Shown here in pieces: positions 46,292 through 58,400 of a stretch of DNA of 64,000 bases. Origin of the DNA: Ampelocalamus luodianensis (taxonomy: Eukaryota > Streptophyta > Magnoliopsida > Poales > Poaceae); NCBI GenBank assembly GCA_036346255.1, contig CM070633.1, forward strand, positions 38,517,692-38,581,691, written 5' to 3'. The notes under the pieces are model-generated. The model was given only the letters and a program-made list of their open reading frames with translations. It did no database searches and had not been told where the DNA came from. Each line of letters starts with the position of its first letter. The first letter of the stretch is position 1. A program made the translations under genes and the position numbers.

Positions 46292-48763
46292 TGTAATACC
46301 TCGCTTTCATTTAGGAGTTTTCGTTTGAAATCGAGTTTAAAATTCACAATTTGACGCTTAGTCGATTCTTCCGTTTTTGGCCCGGCCTTGGCCAACAAGC
46401 CCAAAAGGAGGCCTTGTGGGCCAAGGGGGCTGACTTGGAGCCCAAGGGGGCAGCCGTGGGGCCCAAGCTCACTAAGGCCGCCATAGGGGCCTTTAGGGGC
46501 GCTGAAAACCCTAGCTCCCACCCCTTCCACCTCTCCCCCTGTGCAGCCGCCACTTTCACCTTCCTCCTTCTTGCGCCACCTCCAGCAGGGTGCCGCCCTT
46601 CCTCCTCCCCATTGGTGCTGCCCCAAGGTCCCGGAGTCGCGCCCTTCTCCCGAGTTTTCCTCGGTGTAGAGCCCTCGCTGCCGGCCTCCCGCTGCTTTGG
46701 TGGTGTTTCGCAAGGTTCAGATCAAGGAGGCCGGGGATCTTCACCACGGTTCGATCGTCGTGCTCCTGGGCGCCCAAGGGTAATGTATCTCGGTTGGGGT
46801 TGGTGGTTTGGTCGTAGGAGAGGAAACGAATAGAATTGCTTGGATCAATGTCGGTCTGCTGTAGATAGCAATCTGTCCAGTATGTTGCGTGGACTGTTTC
46901 GTGACTTTAGAGGCCGAATCAAGAGTTTGGGTCTCCTGGAGAGTTGTAGGTCTTGTTCTTAGCTTTCGGTGGCCGCCAAGATCACCTCATTCCGACTTTC
47001 GAGTCAAAAGTTATGATAGATTTATTATCTGCTGTCCAGAATCCTGACGAGAAATAGCAGTCTCTGTATAGGTTGATTTATGGCCTAGTTAGAGGGTGAT
47101 TCAGAGGTCTTGCCCATAACAAATTTTGAAGGTGATATCACTAGCTTTCAGGATTGATAAAGAACACCTCATTTGGATTTATAGATCAAAAGTTATGCAC
47201 TTTTTTTTGTGACTGTCCAGATTGTATGTCAGTCTGTCCAGTTTGTATGTCAGTTTCTATCTTTAATTTTGACCCGTGTGCCACTTTTTGTTAAAGACAA
47301 TATATGAATGTCGTACAACTAGGTTATTGTAGATAATTTCATAACCTTTTCAGATTGTTAAAGAACGTCCAATTTGAGTTGTACAACAAAAGTTATGGAT
47401 ATTTTAATTTAGCCGATATTTCTGTCTATTAATTCAGTCAACAGATTTGAGCTGTGGGCCAAATTTTATTAGAGGCAAAATCTGAACTGTTGCCCAACCA
47501 GAGTATTGTAGATATGTCAGTTAAGAATCCATGGAAATTGGTCTCACCTCATTCCGAGTTCCAGACCAATAGATATGTCAATTACCGTGCTGCTGTCCAG
47601 AATTAAGTTATGTCAGAAATTGTTGATTTCATTTTAAGTTTTGTATTAATGACTAGAGTCATCGTGAAGCAGTGTTTAGCATCGATTAGTAGTGTTGGGT
47701 ATATTATGTCCTTATTGAAATTATTTTACTTGTTTAGGAGGTGAAGCTCTCGGGTTTAGGAGTATCACTTTTGTCGACTAACGCGTCGCGATCGTGGAAG
47801 GCAAGTACATTGCCACCCTTAATGATTGTGATTGATGAATGTTTATATGGTCATGCTCGTGATTTGGTATGATACGAGAGAAGATGGATTGTCTATGTTC
47901 TTTCATATGTGTTGAATCCATGTTTTGTTATCATGTCTTTCAATATTCGATTTCATTCTATGCATTCATTATGCATGTTTCATCCACGAAAGTGGATTGC
48001 AAGTCCCACCATTCCAATGTGGGCGTGTTGGACATTGTCATGTCCCGCCCACGGAGTGGATTTGAAAGACCCATTAATTCCGTATGGGCATGTAAGACCC
48101 ATTAACTCCAAGATGGGCAATGTTGGACACCGTATGAAACGTTCTTCATACGGAAGTGGATCCCGCATTTTTGTTAAGATGCGGGCTTGAGGAACACCGA
48201 CGGTGTTTCACCGCTATACCGTATATGCATGTGCAGTCCATTCCTTTGATTTTGAGCATTCATATCATGTTTTCATTTGTAATCGTTGTGATGTGATCGA
48301 ACCTGATGATGAGTTTGTCTTATTCATATTGAATGATTATCTTATTGATAATCGCATTTGCCGAGTCATGGACTCACTCTTGCGTTGTTTGTTTATTTTA
48401 GGTAACCCCGATGTTGGCTCTTGGGAGGAGTAGACACGCACTACTTGTTCACAACATCAAATTCATGTTCAAGTCTAAATTTTAGTTCCATATTTCATTC
48501 GTTAACGATGAACTGTAATAATTAATTATAATTGGAGAAGGAAGGATACCTTCTCCACCGGATGTTGATTTATTATCTGCAGTGAACCTTCTTTATTGAT
48601 GTTCAAGAAATAACTTAGAAGGTGAAGGAAGGATACCTTCACCATGTCCTGCTTATCTTAATGTTGTCTTTAGTTGATATACTTGTTTCAAGTTCTTCCG
48701 CTTTATGGATGTATGTTAGATGTTTTAGGTGACATCTTGGCTTCAGATAGCCGTGGTGTTACA
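46292..48763 (+). mobile_element. RT-5 3' LTR (2472 bp)
   Basis: Near-identical to 39385-41876, with differences mainly of one to three bases at CG and CNG sites. The hairpin run (47958-48220) and twin hairpins (48534-48643) are conserved. High identity between the LTRs implies a recent insertion, consistent with its innermost position. Confidence 0.9.
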
Positions 48764-49549
48764 AGTTCATCCATCGAACTCTAACCACAAAGAAATAACC
48801 TAGGCTCAGGTAGTAAAGGATAACCATTTACCTACAGATTATGCAACTAGAGGTCTAACTAATCAATTTTAACAACAAAATAGCAATGCATACATAGAAG
48901 TTAAACAAAATATTAGACTTTAAAGTAATGGGATCAATGGGAAATGATCAAACTGCTTGTTCGCTTGTCGTTGCTCAATTTGTTGCGAGGGTCGTTTCTG
49001 GTTACCGTAAATATCGAATCCTAAGCGAAAGAGCGAAAACAACCAATAAGACGAGCAACACTTAAACAAAAGAGCAAGCAAAAATTATCCAAATGCGACT
49101 TAAATTTATACACAAGGCAAAATAGGAATATACCTAGGCATAGGAACTGAAAACCTAATTTGGATTTGTGGTAAAAGATACTCTCTAAAAACCTATTTTC
49201 GCCATAATTAGCATCAGAGCAAAAATATTTTCCAGAAAGATTTGGAGCTGAAATTTTTATGGTAGCTACCTACTGGTATATTGGTAACCCATATAAAATT
49301 TCAGGTCATTTGGAGTTAAATGATTCAGTTATGATTTTTCTAAGTTTTAAATCTAAGACATGATTAATTTCAGTATTAAAGACTACTTCAAAACCTATAC
49401 TAAGCTAAAGTACTTTAACAGATGCATTTATAGAACTTTAGTTTGTTAAATTTGAGCTACAGAGAAAAAGTTATGCAATTTTGAAGTTTAAAACAATTAA
49501 TATGTGCAAATAAAAGCTTCTGACTAAACTGAAAATCAACAAAATCGGG

Positions 49550-50520
49550 AGGTCGTGGGCCATTGATCAAAGATCGCACGCTCACGATCTCGGATGCTAA
49601 AACCGCACGAGCACCCTGCCAAAAACCTCATCGCGCTAGGGAGGTCTTAACCGCTGATATTGAATCCAACGGCCCGACCACCGGATGCACAAAGACACGC
49701 CGGCGGAGCTCCTCGCGCACTAGGGAGGTCGTGGCCGCCGATCCGGATCCGCGCCCCGAGCTCCACGAGGAGGTCCTACGGCTAACTCGCTAAGGGGAGG
49801 TCCGACGGTTAAGATTTCCCCGAGGAGGTCTTAACGGCCTAGATCCGATCGAGGAGAGGACCTAAGCGTGAGCTTAACAATGGGAGGTCTTGACGGCCGA
49901 TCTCACCGAGGAGGTCCTAACGGCCGAGATGTCCTCTGGGAGGTCCTCCAACACAAGCAGTGAGAGAGAGATCCGATGGCTCAGATCTCCATGGAAGAGG
50001 TCCCGAGTGGTCCAGATCTAAGCGGGAGGTCCTCATGGTTAAGACCAAGACGAGGAGGTCCTAAGGTTCTCTTTACAAGGAGACCAAGGGATGGTCTTTG
50101 TAAAGAGGACCCGGGATGGTTTTGAAGGTTTTCTTTACAACTGACTCAGGTGGTCTTTTGCAAAAGAGGACCTTGGCGGGTGGCTCAGGTGGTTTTCAAA
50201 AACGACTAAGGAAGGACTTTTGCAAAGAGGACCCCAAGGAGGTCCGAGAGGGCTGCTTTGACAAAACGATCGGGTGACCTTTTTGCACAGAGGACCTCAA
50301 GGAGGTCTTTTGCAAAGAGGACCCCGGGGAGGAGGGTGATCCTAGCGGCTAGGATTTAACCTATGGAGGTCTTTAACGGCCCGGATACGATTAGGGGGAG
50401 GTCCAGAGACTTAGGATTTTTCTGAAAAGATCCTAAGGCCTAGATCTAAACTTGGAGAGGCTCTGGGACGGCTAAGATTAGCCCGAGGAGGTCCTGGGTG
50501 GTTTTAATGGCGCAGACCTC
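49550..50520. repeat. Degenerate GGAGGTC / GAGGACC array in the RT-4 LTR
   Basis: Dozens of GAGGTC and GAGGACC words at irregular 20-60 base spacing. One subset forms GGTCTTTTGCAAAGAGGACC units (about 50087, 50152, 50214, 50276, 50307), each able to fold on itself; another has CCTAACGGCC. The array is repeated in the right LTR at 57590-58560. Confidence 0.7.
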
Positions 50521-51301
50521 CTGACAACGACACAAAAGGTGGCTTAAGACAAATTAAATGCTCCAGATGATTGACAATAAATGAAACTAAAAGGACACTT
50601 AATGACTTCGACTTTAATTCTAAACCCAGCCCACAAGACAAATGACACCCAAGCTCAGATTAAAACACTATTAATGCCCTCAATGATAAGCAATGATTTG
50701 AGCATTAATGTGGTCCAAGAACATGACGAAACGGGATTTGCGAACTCGCAAAACCCGAGCGAAGTTCATCGCTTGTCACGGCGATGTGGACTCGTCGGCG
50801 AAACCAAGGGCACGGATGAGTTCCAAATAGGGAGGAGGACCTAAAGGTACCAACGGCTAAGGCTAAGTGCACTCTACCGCGCTAGCGAGGTGATCGCCGA
50901 AGGCAAAACGTGACTAAAACGAAAGCTAACGCGGTCTAACAGACAAGGTTTTCAACACTAGGTACCAACCGAAGTGAAGGAGGTCCGTGGATGGCCGCAA
51001 GAGCTCCGTGACGGTGGAGGTCGCGAGGTGAAGAAGACGAAGCTTCCGCCACGAACAAAGAAGCTCCTCTTTGTCAACCTCTGTGAAGGTTTAAACAAAG
51101 CAAATTAGGGAGATTCGGGTGACCAAGAGAAACAAAAGGATAGCCAAAATTGCAATAATGAACCACTGGAGCTCAAGGGTCACCTGAGAGCTCCAAGGTC
51201 GAGCAATGGTGGCAAAGATTTTCGGGTGACTTGAGCACAAGAGCAGAAAGAAACTAGGGGTGCAAGAATGGATTCAAAGAAGCTTAAGGAGAAGCCCGGA
51301 T

Positions 51302-51312
51302 CCATATATAGC
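51302..51312 (-). promoter_or_regulatory. TATA box of the RT-4 LTR (left copy)
   Basis: Minus strand reads GCTATATATGG. The right LTR has the same at 59371-59381. The GTTGGATTT palindrome is about 580 bases upstream in the element sense. Confidence 0.55.
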
Positions 51313-52490
51313 CAAGCGCCAAAATGGAAATAAGGTCACACCCACTCTGTGCACTGAGCTAGGCATCAACGACATGATGGGAGCAGTGTCGTGGTGACTT
51401 TTGAGCAAAAGGTGCTGCCAGACATTTAATGTTGGCAGCACATAGCCGTTTGTCAGCCCTAGAGTTGACAAGGCACTGCTCCCTACTGCCATGCACAAAA
51501 ATTGATAAAGACCAGGCCCCACCAGTCAGTGAGAGAACCAGGGAGGATTGGTCAACAAGTGTAACGTTAGAAATCAGCACCAGCTCCACCCGGGAGGTCG
51601 TGAGCGGTTGGATTGAAATCTAAGGGCTCAGATTTAGAGCTAGGTATTAGAGGTCCTAACACTTATGGGAGGTCTGAGCCACCGATCTCACGATGGACGG
51701 CCCACGATCACCCAAGTGCTAGGGGTGGTCGGGGAGGTCTGAGGAGGTCGCCCAGGGTGGTCTTTGCAAAAGGTGCAAAGGAGGTCCTGGGGGAGGTCCT
51801 CGAGGGTTGTCTTTGAAAAAGAACAGGAGGAGGTCGTGGGGGTGGGAGGTCCTTTACAAAGACCCGAGGAGGTCGTTGAGCGTTGGATTTAAAATCCAAC
51901 AGCCCAGACCACCTGTGCCCAAATGCCCGAGCCCGACACGGCTCAAGCGGCTCGGTGCGACCAAGACTTGGAGGTCTCGAGTCCAAGTCCGACTTGACCA
52001 GGCTTAGGTTTAATTTGAATCGATCTTGAAGGGACTTTTAGAGCTAGCAAACTAGCTCCAATTTCTATGGAATTTTGACAGTAGCTTGCTAACCTTGAGT
52101 TGGACCTTGTATAAAATTTTTAGAGGTTTTTGTGCTGAGCATTTTCCTCCAGAAATTGTACAAGGCTTTGGGCTAGGTTTGACTACAAGTCAAGCAAGTT
52201 TGACTTGACCCATAAAACTATTCAAACAATTTCTGAAAATTGTGAAATTCTTCAGAGGGGTCACATATCAACTCTAGGACTTAGGAAAATATTCTCGCAT
52301 TGATGATCACAAGATTCGACAAAATTGTTTTTGGAGGATCAAGATTTGGATCAACAGATTTGTGACTTGGTATTTCCATACTGGTGCAATAATTATTTAG
52401 TACACACAGAAATACATGATGTAAGAAAAAGTTTTAAATTCTACTGCTTTTCTTACATTTGAAACACAAGTTGAAAATGAGGATGTTACA

Positions 52491-52502
52491 AACCTCCCCT
52501 TA
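52491..52502 (-). other. RT-4 polypurine tract
   Basis: Minus strand reads GTAAGGGGAGGTT, adjacent to the LTR start. Confidence 0.75.
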
Positions 52503-53505
52503 CAAAAATCTCGTCCGAGATTTGGTTCACTCGAAAAGAAAGAGGGGTAGTCAGACGAGACGATCTTCGCTCCCAAGTAGCCTCATCTCTAATGATTCGA
52601 CCACCGAACTTTAAGGAACTTGATGGTCTTATTCCTCGCTCTTCGCTCACCTTCCTCGAGTATGCGAACAGACGCCGCGGTAGGTCAAATCTTCCCGACA
52701 TCAAGAGTTTCCAACGGAGCTTCCTCGCTGGAACACGGATGCACTTCTTTAGCCGGACACATGGAACACATCATGTACCCCGCAAGTGCAAAGAGTAACT
52801 CCAACTTGTAGGCAACAGCTCCTTCTTCTTGATAACTCGGTATGGACCGACATATCGAGGAGCTAACTGCCCTTGACACCAAAACGCTGGTGACCTTCGA
52901 GGAGAAACCTTGAGGTACACGAAATCATTGGGCTCAAAGCTCAACTCACGACGACGGCGATCCGCATAGCTCTTTTGCTCGGATTGAGCCGTGGCGCAGC
53001 GATCACGAATGAGTCGGACTTGACCCTCGGCCTCATTAATCGAGTCCGCCAAAGAAAAGTCTCACCGTCTCGCATCAGTTCAACGGGTTCTACACTTTCT
53101 CCCGTATAAGGCCTCAAATGGTGCCATGCCGAGACGGCTTGGAAGTCGCTGTTGTAAGAAAACTCGCAAATGGCAAGCACTTCTCCCAATGCTTCCCATA
53201 GAAAGGACACAAGCTCAAGCATGTCCTCTAAAACTTGGTTGACCCTCTGCCCGACCATCCGCTTGGGGGTGAAATGTCGAAGTGAAAGAAAGGCGAGTTC
53301 CCATAGCCTCTTGCAGGCTATGCCAAAATCGCGAAGTGAAGATGGAACCACGATCAGAAATGATCGCCTTCGGCACCCCATGCAAGCTCACTATCCTGGC
53401 GATATAGAGCTCCGCAAGGTGACCGGTACGAATCCTGGTCTTGACTGGAAGAAAATGTGCCACTTTCGTTGACACAAAGAAACTTACCATGTCCAGATAA
53501 AACAA
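52503..53505 (-). pseudogene. pol: RT-4 integrase, catalytic core and C-terminus (frameshifted)
   Basis: From 53500 down on the minus strand: STKVAHFLPVKTR, LAELYIARIVSLHGVPKAII, SDRGSIFTSRFWHSLQEAM with the second catalytic Asp (about 53370), FTSTFHPQADGRAEG leading toward the catalytic Glu (about 53270), RVNQVLEDML in the next frame, LRPYTGESVEPVEL, ELSFEPNDFVYLKVSP (about 52940), QLAPRYVGPYRV (about 52860), and a weak chromodomain region (52560-52680). The zinc-finger part and the first Asp region are missing; the sequence upstream is replaced by a tandem repeat. The product could not be functional. Confidence 0.8.
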
Positions 53506-53550
53506 GGATTGGCAGACTGAGAGATCTTTCTAGGTCCTAAGGTTGATGGA

Positions 53551-53783
53551 GCAAGGCCGTTGTTAGCTGGTGGAGCGATTTGTCTGGTCAATTCCGCCAA
53601 CAACGGGATCTCAGCCTGCTAACTAGCTATGCGGAGTCATCCCTCCGCAGCTAGCTTTTTAAAGGAACCAAGGCCATTCTCGCCAGTGGAGCAATTTGTC
53701 CGTTACTCCACTAACGAACGAGACCTGGCTTGATAACTAGCTATACGAGTCATCCTCCGCAGCCAATTTCTTAGATGGACTAT
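53551..53783. repeat. Two imperfect 117-bp tandem repeats inside RT-4 pol
   Basis: Unit one starts GCAAGGCCGTTGTTAGC (53551) and unit two CCAAGGCCATTCTCGCC (53668). Both contain GTGGAGC.ATTTGTC, AACTAGCTAT.CG.AGTCATC and CTCCGCAGC. A third unit begins at about 53779 (CTATGGCCATT) but is cut. They lie between integrase and RNase H. Confidence 0.75.
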
Positions 53784-53789
53784 GGCCAT

Positions 53790-54172
53790 TTAGGCCACGT
53801 AGTAAACTTAACTTGTGACGACAACGATCCGCGTAGCCCTTCTCGTTCTGTTGAGTGCGCAAATCGATCTCGACTTAACCGGTTGGTTGTTCCGATCTTA
53901 ACATTTTGCTTGATTTGGTTCACTCCAAAGATCCGATCACGAGCAAACTTGATCCGATGCACCGTGGTTGGTTGCACAACCAAGGCAAAGAATAGACCCG
54001 TGCTCAACCACACCCGAGTTGAGACAATAAAAGTCTTCAAGGAGGGTAGGCTGCGCATCTCGAGCAACAATGCATTGCAAAACACCTCTCGACTAATTGC
54101 ACCGGCAGCAACATTAGTCTTGCTCTGATGGTAATGAATCCTCATGTCGTAGTCCTTAACGGTCAAGATTGA
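53790..54172 (-). pseudogene. pol: RT-4 RNase H end and linker remnant
   Basis: An open minus-strand stretch begins TVKDYDMRIHYHQSKTNVAA and then has a degraded LSR-type end, matching the RNase H end (DYDMxIxYHPGKxNxVADALSR) of Ty3/gypsy pol. It continues into the linker that normally precedes the integrase zinc finger. GKANVVAD reads SKTNVAAG, so the conserved Asp is lost as read. Gag, protease and RT are absent from RT-4. Confidence 0.7.
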
Positions 54173-55395
54173 TTCAACAAGAGGTCCAATGGCTCGATTA
54201 AATCAAGGAGGTCTCATATGGTATAAAGAGGTCCAAACACTGGTCTTTGCGAGTTTGCAGGACTCAGTACCATCACACCTCCGTGAGCACCTGCTACATG
54301 GCGGTAAGGGATTCCTGCAACCTATGTTCTTAAGAGTTGGTTTATCTCATGAAGCAAGCAGACCGTGAATTGAACGGAGGTAATACCGCATAGCGGTAAT
54401 GCCGAGTTGACGCGTATGGATATTCCAGAAAGGGGTATCGAAGAGAGTTCTTAGAGAAGACAGAACCAAAAGGGAGGCTCGGGTAGTTTTAGAACCCACT
54501 CAACACAAGGAACTTCCGATTTGATTTGTCGAAGTTTGCTTTAGTCATTTAGGATTCTTTCGAAACTTAGGTTAAGTTTTGAACTCTCATCAAAACCAAA
54601 TGGTTCTATTTTATTTTAAATGCCTTGAAAAGGTTTAGAAAACAAGGGCGCATTAATAACTTTGGTTAGCGACACCACTCAAACTTGAAGTTGATTTAAA
54701 GCTTAAAAGCTAACGACTAGGGAAATGAGATATCACCCTAACCAAAGCCAAAACAACAAGCATACAACTTTAAATGTTTCCAAAGAAGCTCCAAAACAGC
54801 AAGGAAACTCCAAACCAAGCTCAACTTCTCAATGCCATTAACCCGTATTGAATGAACGAGTAATAGTGTGAGAAGGTAAAAATTTCAGCACCTTACAACA
54901 AATCTAACACTACACAAGAGCAAGGTTAAGGCGGCAAAAATAGCGTTAGGTACTTAGCTAACTAGTATCACATCCTACCCTTTTATTCCCACAAGTTTTA
55001 GTTGATTATCCTCTCATTTTCTACCCTATTTAGAAACCTTTGAGCTTGCTGTCCGGAAACTGAATGATCGCTGTCCAGATTTTGCATCCAAGCCTCCTAG
55101 CCGAAACCTTCAACTCCGGAAGCTTCAAAATCTTGTAGAGGGCAGCTGACACTTCAATTTGCCAAACTCATTGGTTCCCAAAACCCAATTTAAACGATAA
55201 TGACTATCTTTTGAGAGAAGGAAAGGAGAACAACTTTTAAAACTCAAATTAGAGCAAGACGAGAGAAGAAAGCTAAGATAGGTAAGAAGTAAAATCTGAG
55301 AATTTACTTAAGCTTTCACAAATCATTTGACCCTTTGAAAATAAGGTTTTCAAAATATCCTAAGGACGATCAAGCTTGGGTTACTACGGTTGAAT
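54173..55395 (-). other. RT-4 leader plus unassigned sequence, no gene
   Basis: 54173-54480 is unassigned (a GGTAATACCGC/GCGGTAATGCC inverted pair lies at about 54380-54405). 54500-55395 matches the noncoding leaders of RT-3 and RT-2, with CTACCCTTTTATTCCCACA at 54975 and CTGTCCAG at 55072. The loss of gag to RT makes RT-4 non-autonomous. Confidence 0.6.
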
Positions 55396-55408
55396 GGCTC
55401 GATACCAA
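55396..55408 (-). other. RT-4 primer binding site
   Basis: Minus strand reads TTGGTATCGAGCC, one base short of TTGGTATCAGAGCC, next to the LTR end at 55412. Confidence 0.8.
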
Positions 55409-55411
55409 CTT

Positions 55412-58400
55412 TGTGAGGACCCGGTTTATTAAACTTGTAATGCTTAACCATCCACTTGGTCCTAACAAAGACAAATCAAATAAACTAAGCCTCGAGATAT
55501 GTATACTTCCTGCACTGCAGATACACACCCTGCTACAAAATCATGCATCAATTCCATTCATACACATAGAGCCAAGCAAAAGCAACAAATCGAAAGACAT
55601 AGGTAATATAAATAGAGTTATTACAGTAAGAGAGGCCAACTGCCCGAAAGACATACACGTAAGTAAATACACAATGAAGCAAATGGCCATAAGATGGCAA
55701 TAACAAAAGCCAATCGGTGTGCCTTTACCCACAAGGCAACCAACCGACCGCCAAGCTAATCGTCCCAAATACACAAGAACACACTCACAAAAGTGAGGCC
55801 CTTGGGGCTCACCTTCTTCCTCTCGCAACAATTTATATTAAGCAGCGTATGAGTACAAAACTTGTTTTTGTACTGCAAGACTCGACGTGTGAGATAACAG
55901 TAACTATAATTAGCTACATGCAAGCTTTATTTAAGTGGATGAGGCTCGACTTATTTTCAAAGATAAAGCAAGTTTTCATTTGCAATAAGGTAATAGATTC
56001 AAAGCAAGTTTGCAATTAACTTTAATGTTCACATAAAGAGACAATAATAACAATAGGTAGATGACAACACTAACCTAGAAGTGACTAACCCATAGTCACC
56101 ACAACAATAGCATGAAGTACCCCTTCATACCACCCATGTCAAATTTAAGTTTTTAAAAGGTTGTAGTCTAGTTCTTGTGGGAAATAACCAAGCGTGTCCA
56201 TAACCTAGACGAGGCTATTCGAATAGTTTTAACCTCATAGGTGTACCAATGTACCCACACGATAGACCGCCTTTCCACCACCTACTACTAGCATACTTCC
56301 TTTGGTATGCGAGCACGCTAAGTCTACAAGACGCTTCCAATGGACGATGCTAATTAAGAGCCGCAACCCACGGAGAAGGATACATTAGACACCTAACCGA
56401 CAGCTAATGCTCCTCGCACACCACAAACACACACACGCACACACCCACCGACCAGCTCATAATTAGCACCTCCCAAAGTACTTAGTCAAGAGAGGTCCCA
56501 TATCCCCTCGTGTGGTTAGCACGCACAATTGCTTGGATCAATGGCACAAGTAACTCGGTCCTTAGGGACTTAGGCACCATTCCAATCACACCCAAAAGAT
56601 CACACCAACATACCATTGTGCCCAAGCCAAGATATAATTTTTGTTTTGAGTTTTGATTTGTAAGTTGGTAAAACACAAGGTTGGGCATAATGGAATAATA
56701 ATAGCATTTGTGTGATCAAAATCACCGACTAAGTCGATGATCGCCCAATACTACCGATAACTAGGCATGGCTAAGCAATATTCATTCGTAATCTACTAAG
56801 TGATAAGAGTTCATCCATCGAACTCTAACCACAAAGAAATAACCTAGGCTCGTGTAGTAAAGGATAACCATTTACCTACAGATTATGCAACTAGAGGTCT
56901 AACTAATCAATTTTAACAACAAAATAGCAATGCATACATAGAAGTTAAACAAAATATTAGACTTTAAAGTAATGGGATCAATGGGAAATGATCAAACTGC
57001 TTGTTCGCTTGTCGTTGCTCAATTTGTTGCGAGGGTCGTTCGGGGTTACCGTAAATATCGAATCCTAAGCGAAAGAGCGAAAACAACCAATAAGACGAGC
57101 AACACTTAAACAAAAGAGCAAGCAAAAATTATCCAAATGCGACTAAATTTATACACAAGGCAAAATAGGAATATACCTAGGCATAGAACTGAAAACCTAA
57201 TTTGGATTTGTGGTGCAAAAGATACTCTAAAAACCTATTTTCTACCATAATTAGCAATCGTAGCAAAAATATTTTCCAGAAAGATTTTGGAGCTGAACTT
57301 TTATGGTAGCTACCACTGGTATAGTGGTAACCCATATAAAATTTCAGGTCATTTGGAGTTAAAATGATTCAGTTATGATTTTTCTAAGTTTTAAATCTAA
57401 GACATGATTAATTTCAGATTAAAGACTACTCAGAAACCTATACTAAGCTAAAGTACTTTAATGAGATGCATTTATAGAACTTTAGTTTGTTAAATTTGGA
57501 GCTACAGAGAAAAAGTTATGCAATTTTGAAGTTTAAAACAATTAATATGTGCAAATAAAAGCTTCTGACTAAACTGAAAATCAACAAAACCGGGAGGTCG
57601 TGGGCCATTGATCAAAGATCGCACGGCTCACGATCTCGATGCTAAACCCAGACGAGCACCCGCGCAAAAACCTCATCGCGCTTAGGGAGGTCTTAACCGC
57701 TGATATTGAATCCAACGCTCAGACCACCGGATGCACAAAGACACGCCGGCGAGCTCGCGCGACTGGGAGGTCGTGGCCGCCGACCGATCTGGCGCCCCGA
57801 GCTCCACGAGGAGGTCCTACGGCTAACTCGCTAAGGGGGAGGTCCGGGCGGTTAAGATTTCCAGGGGAGGTCTTAACGGTCTAGATCCGATCGAAGGAGA
57901 GGACCTAAGCGGTGAGCTTAACAATGGAGGTCTTGACTGGCCGGGATCTCACCGAGGAGGTCCTAACGGTCGAGATGTCCTCGGGAGGTCCTCCAACACA
58001 AGCTGAAGAGAGAGAGATCTGGATGGCCTCGGATCTCCATGGAAGAGGTCCCGAGTGGTCCAGATCTAGGCGGGAGGTCCTCATGGTTAAGACCAAAGAC
58101 GAGGAGGTCTCGAGGTTCTCTTTACAAGGAGACCAAGGGATGGTCTTTTGTAAAGAGGACCCCGGGATGGTTTTGAAGGTTTTCTTTACAACGGACTGTG
58201 GGTGGTCTTTGCAAAGAGGACCTTGGCGGGTGGCTCAGGGTTTTCGTAAAACGACTAAGGAAGGACTTTTGCAAAGAGGACCCCAAGGAGGTCCGAGAGG
58301 GCGGTTTTGACAAAACGACCCAGGGTGACCTTTTACACAGAGGACCTCAAGGAGGTCTTTTGCAAAGAGGACCCCGGGAGGAGGGTGATCCTAGCGGCTG

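Larger units (their letters stand above)
48764..52490 (-). mobile_element. RT-4 3' LTR (left copy), second part
   Basis: Resumes at AGTTCATCCATCG and ends TGAGGATGTTACA. Contains a dense array of GGAGGTC / GAGGACC words (49550-50520), CTTTTGCAAAG palindromes, and the U3 palindrome GTTGGATTT-A-AAATCCAAC (51882-51900). No gene; ORFs here are low-complexity by-products of the array. Confidence 0.85.

Noticed and set aside
56425..56455. CA-rich microsatellite in the RT-4 LTR
   Set aside because: It is short and impure (ACACACACACGCACACACCC), and is simply repeated with each LTR copy at 17348, 34220, 39000 and 56430.
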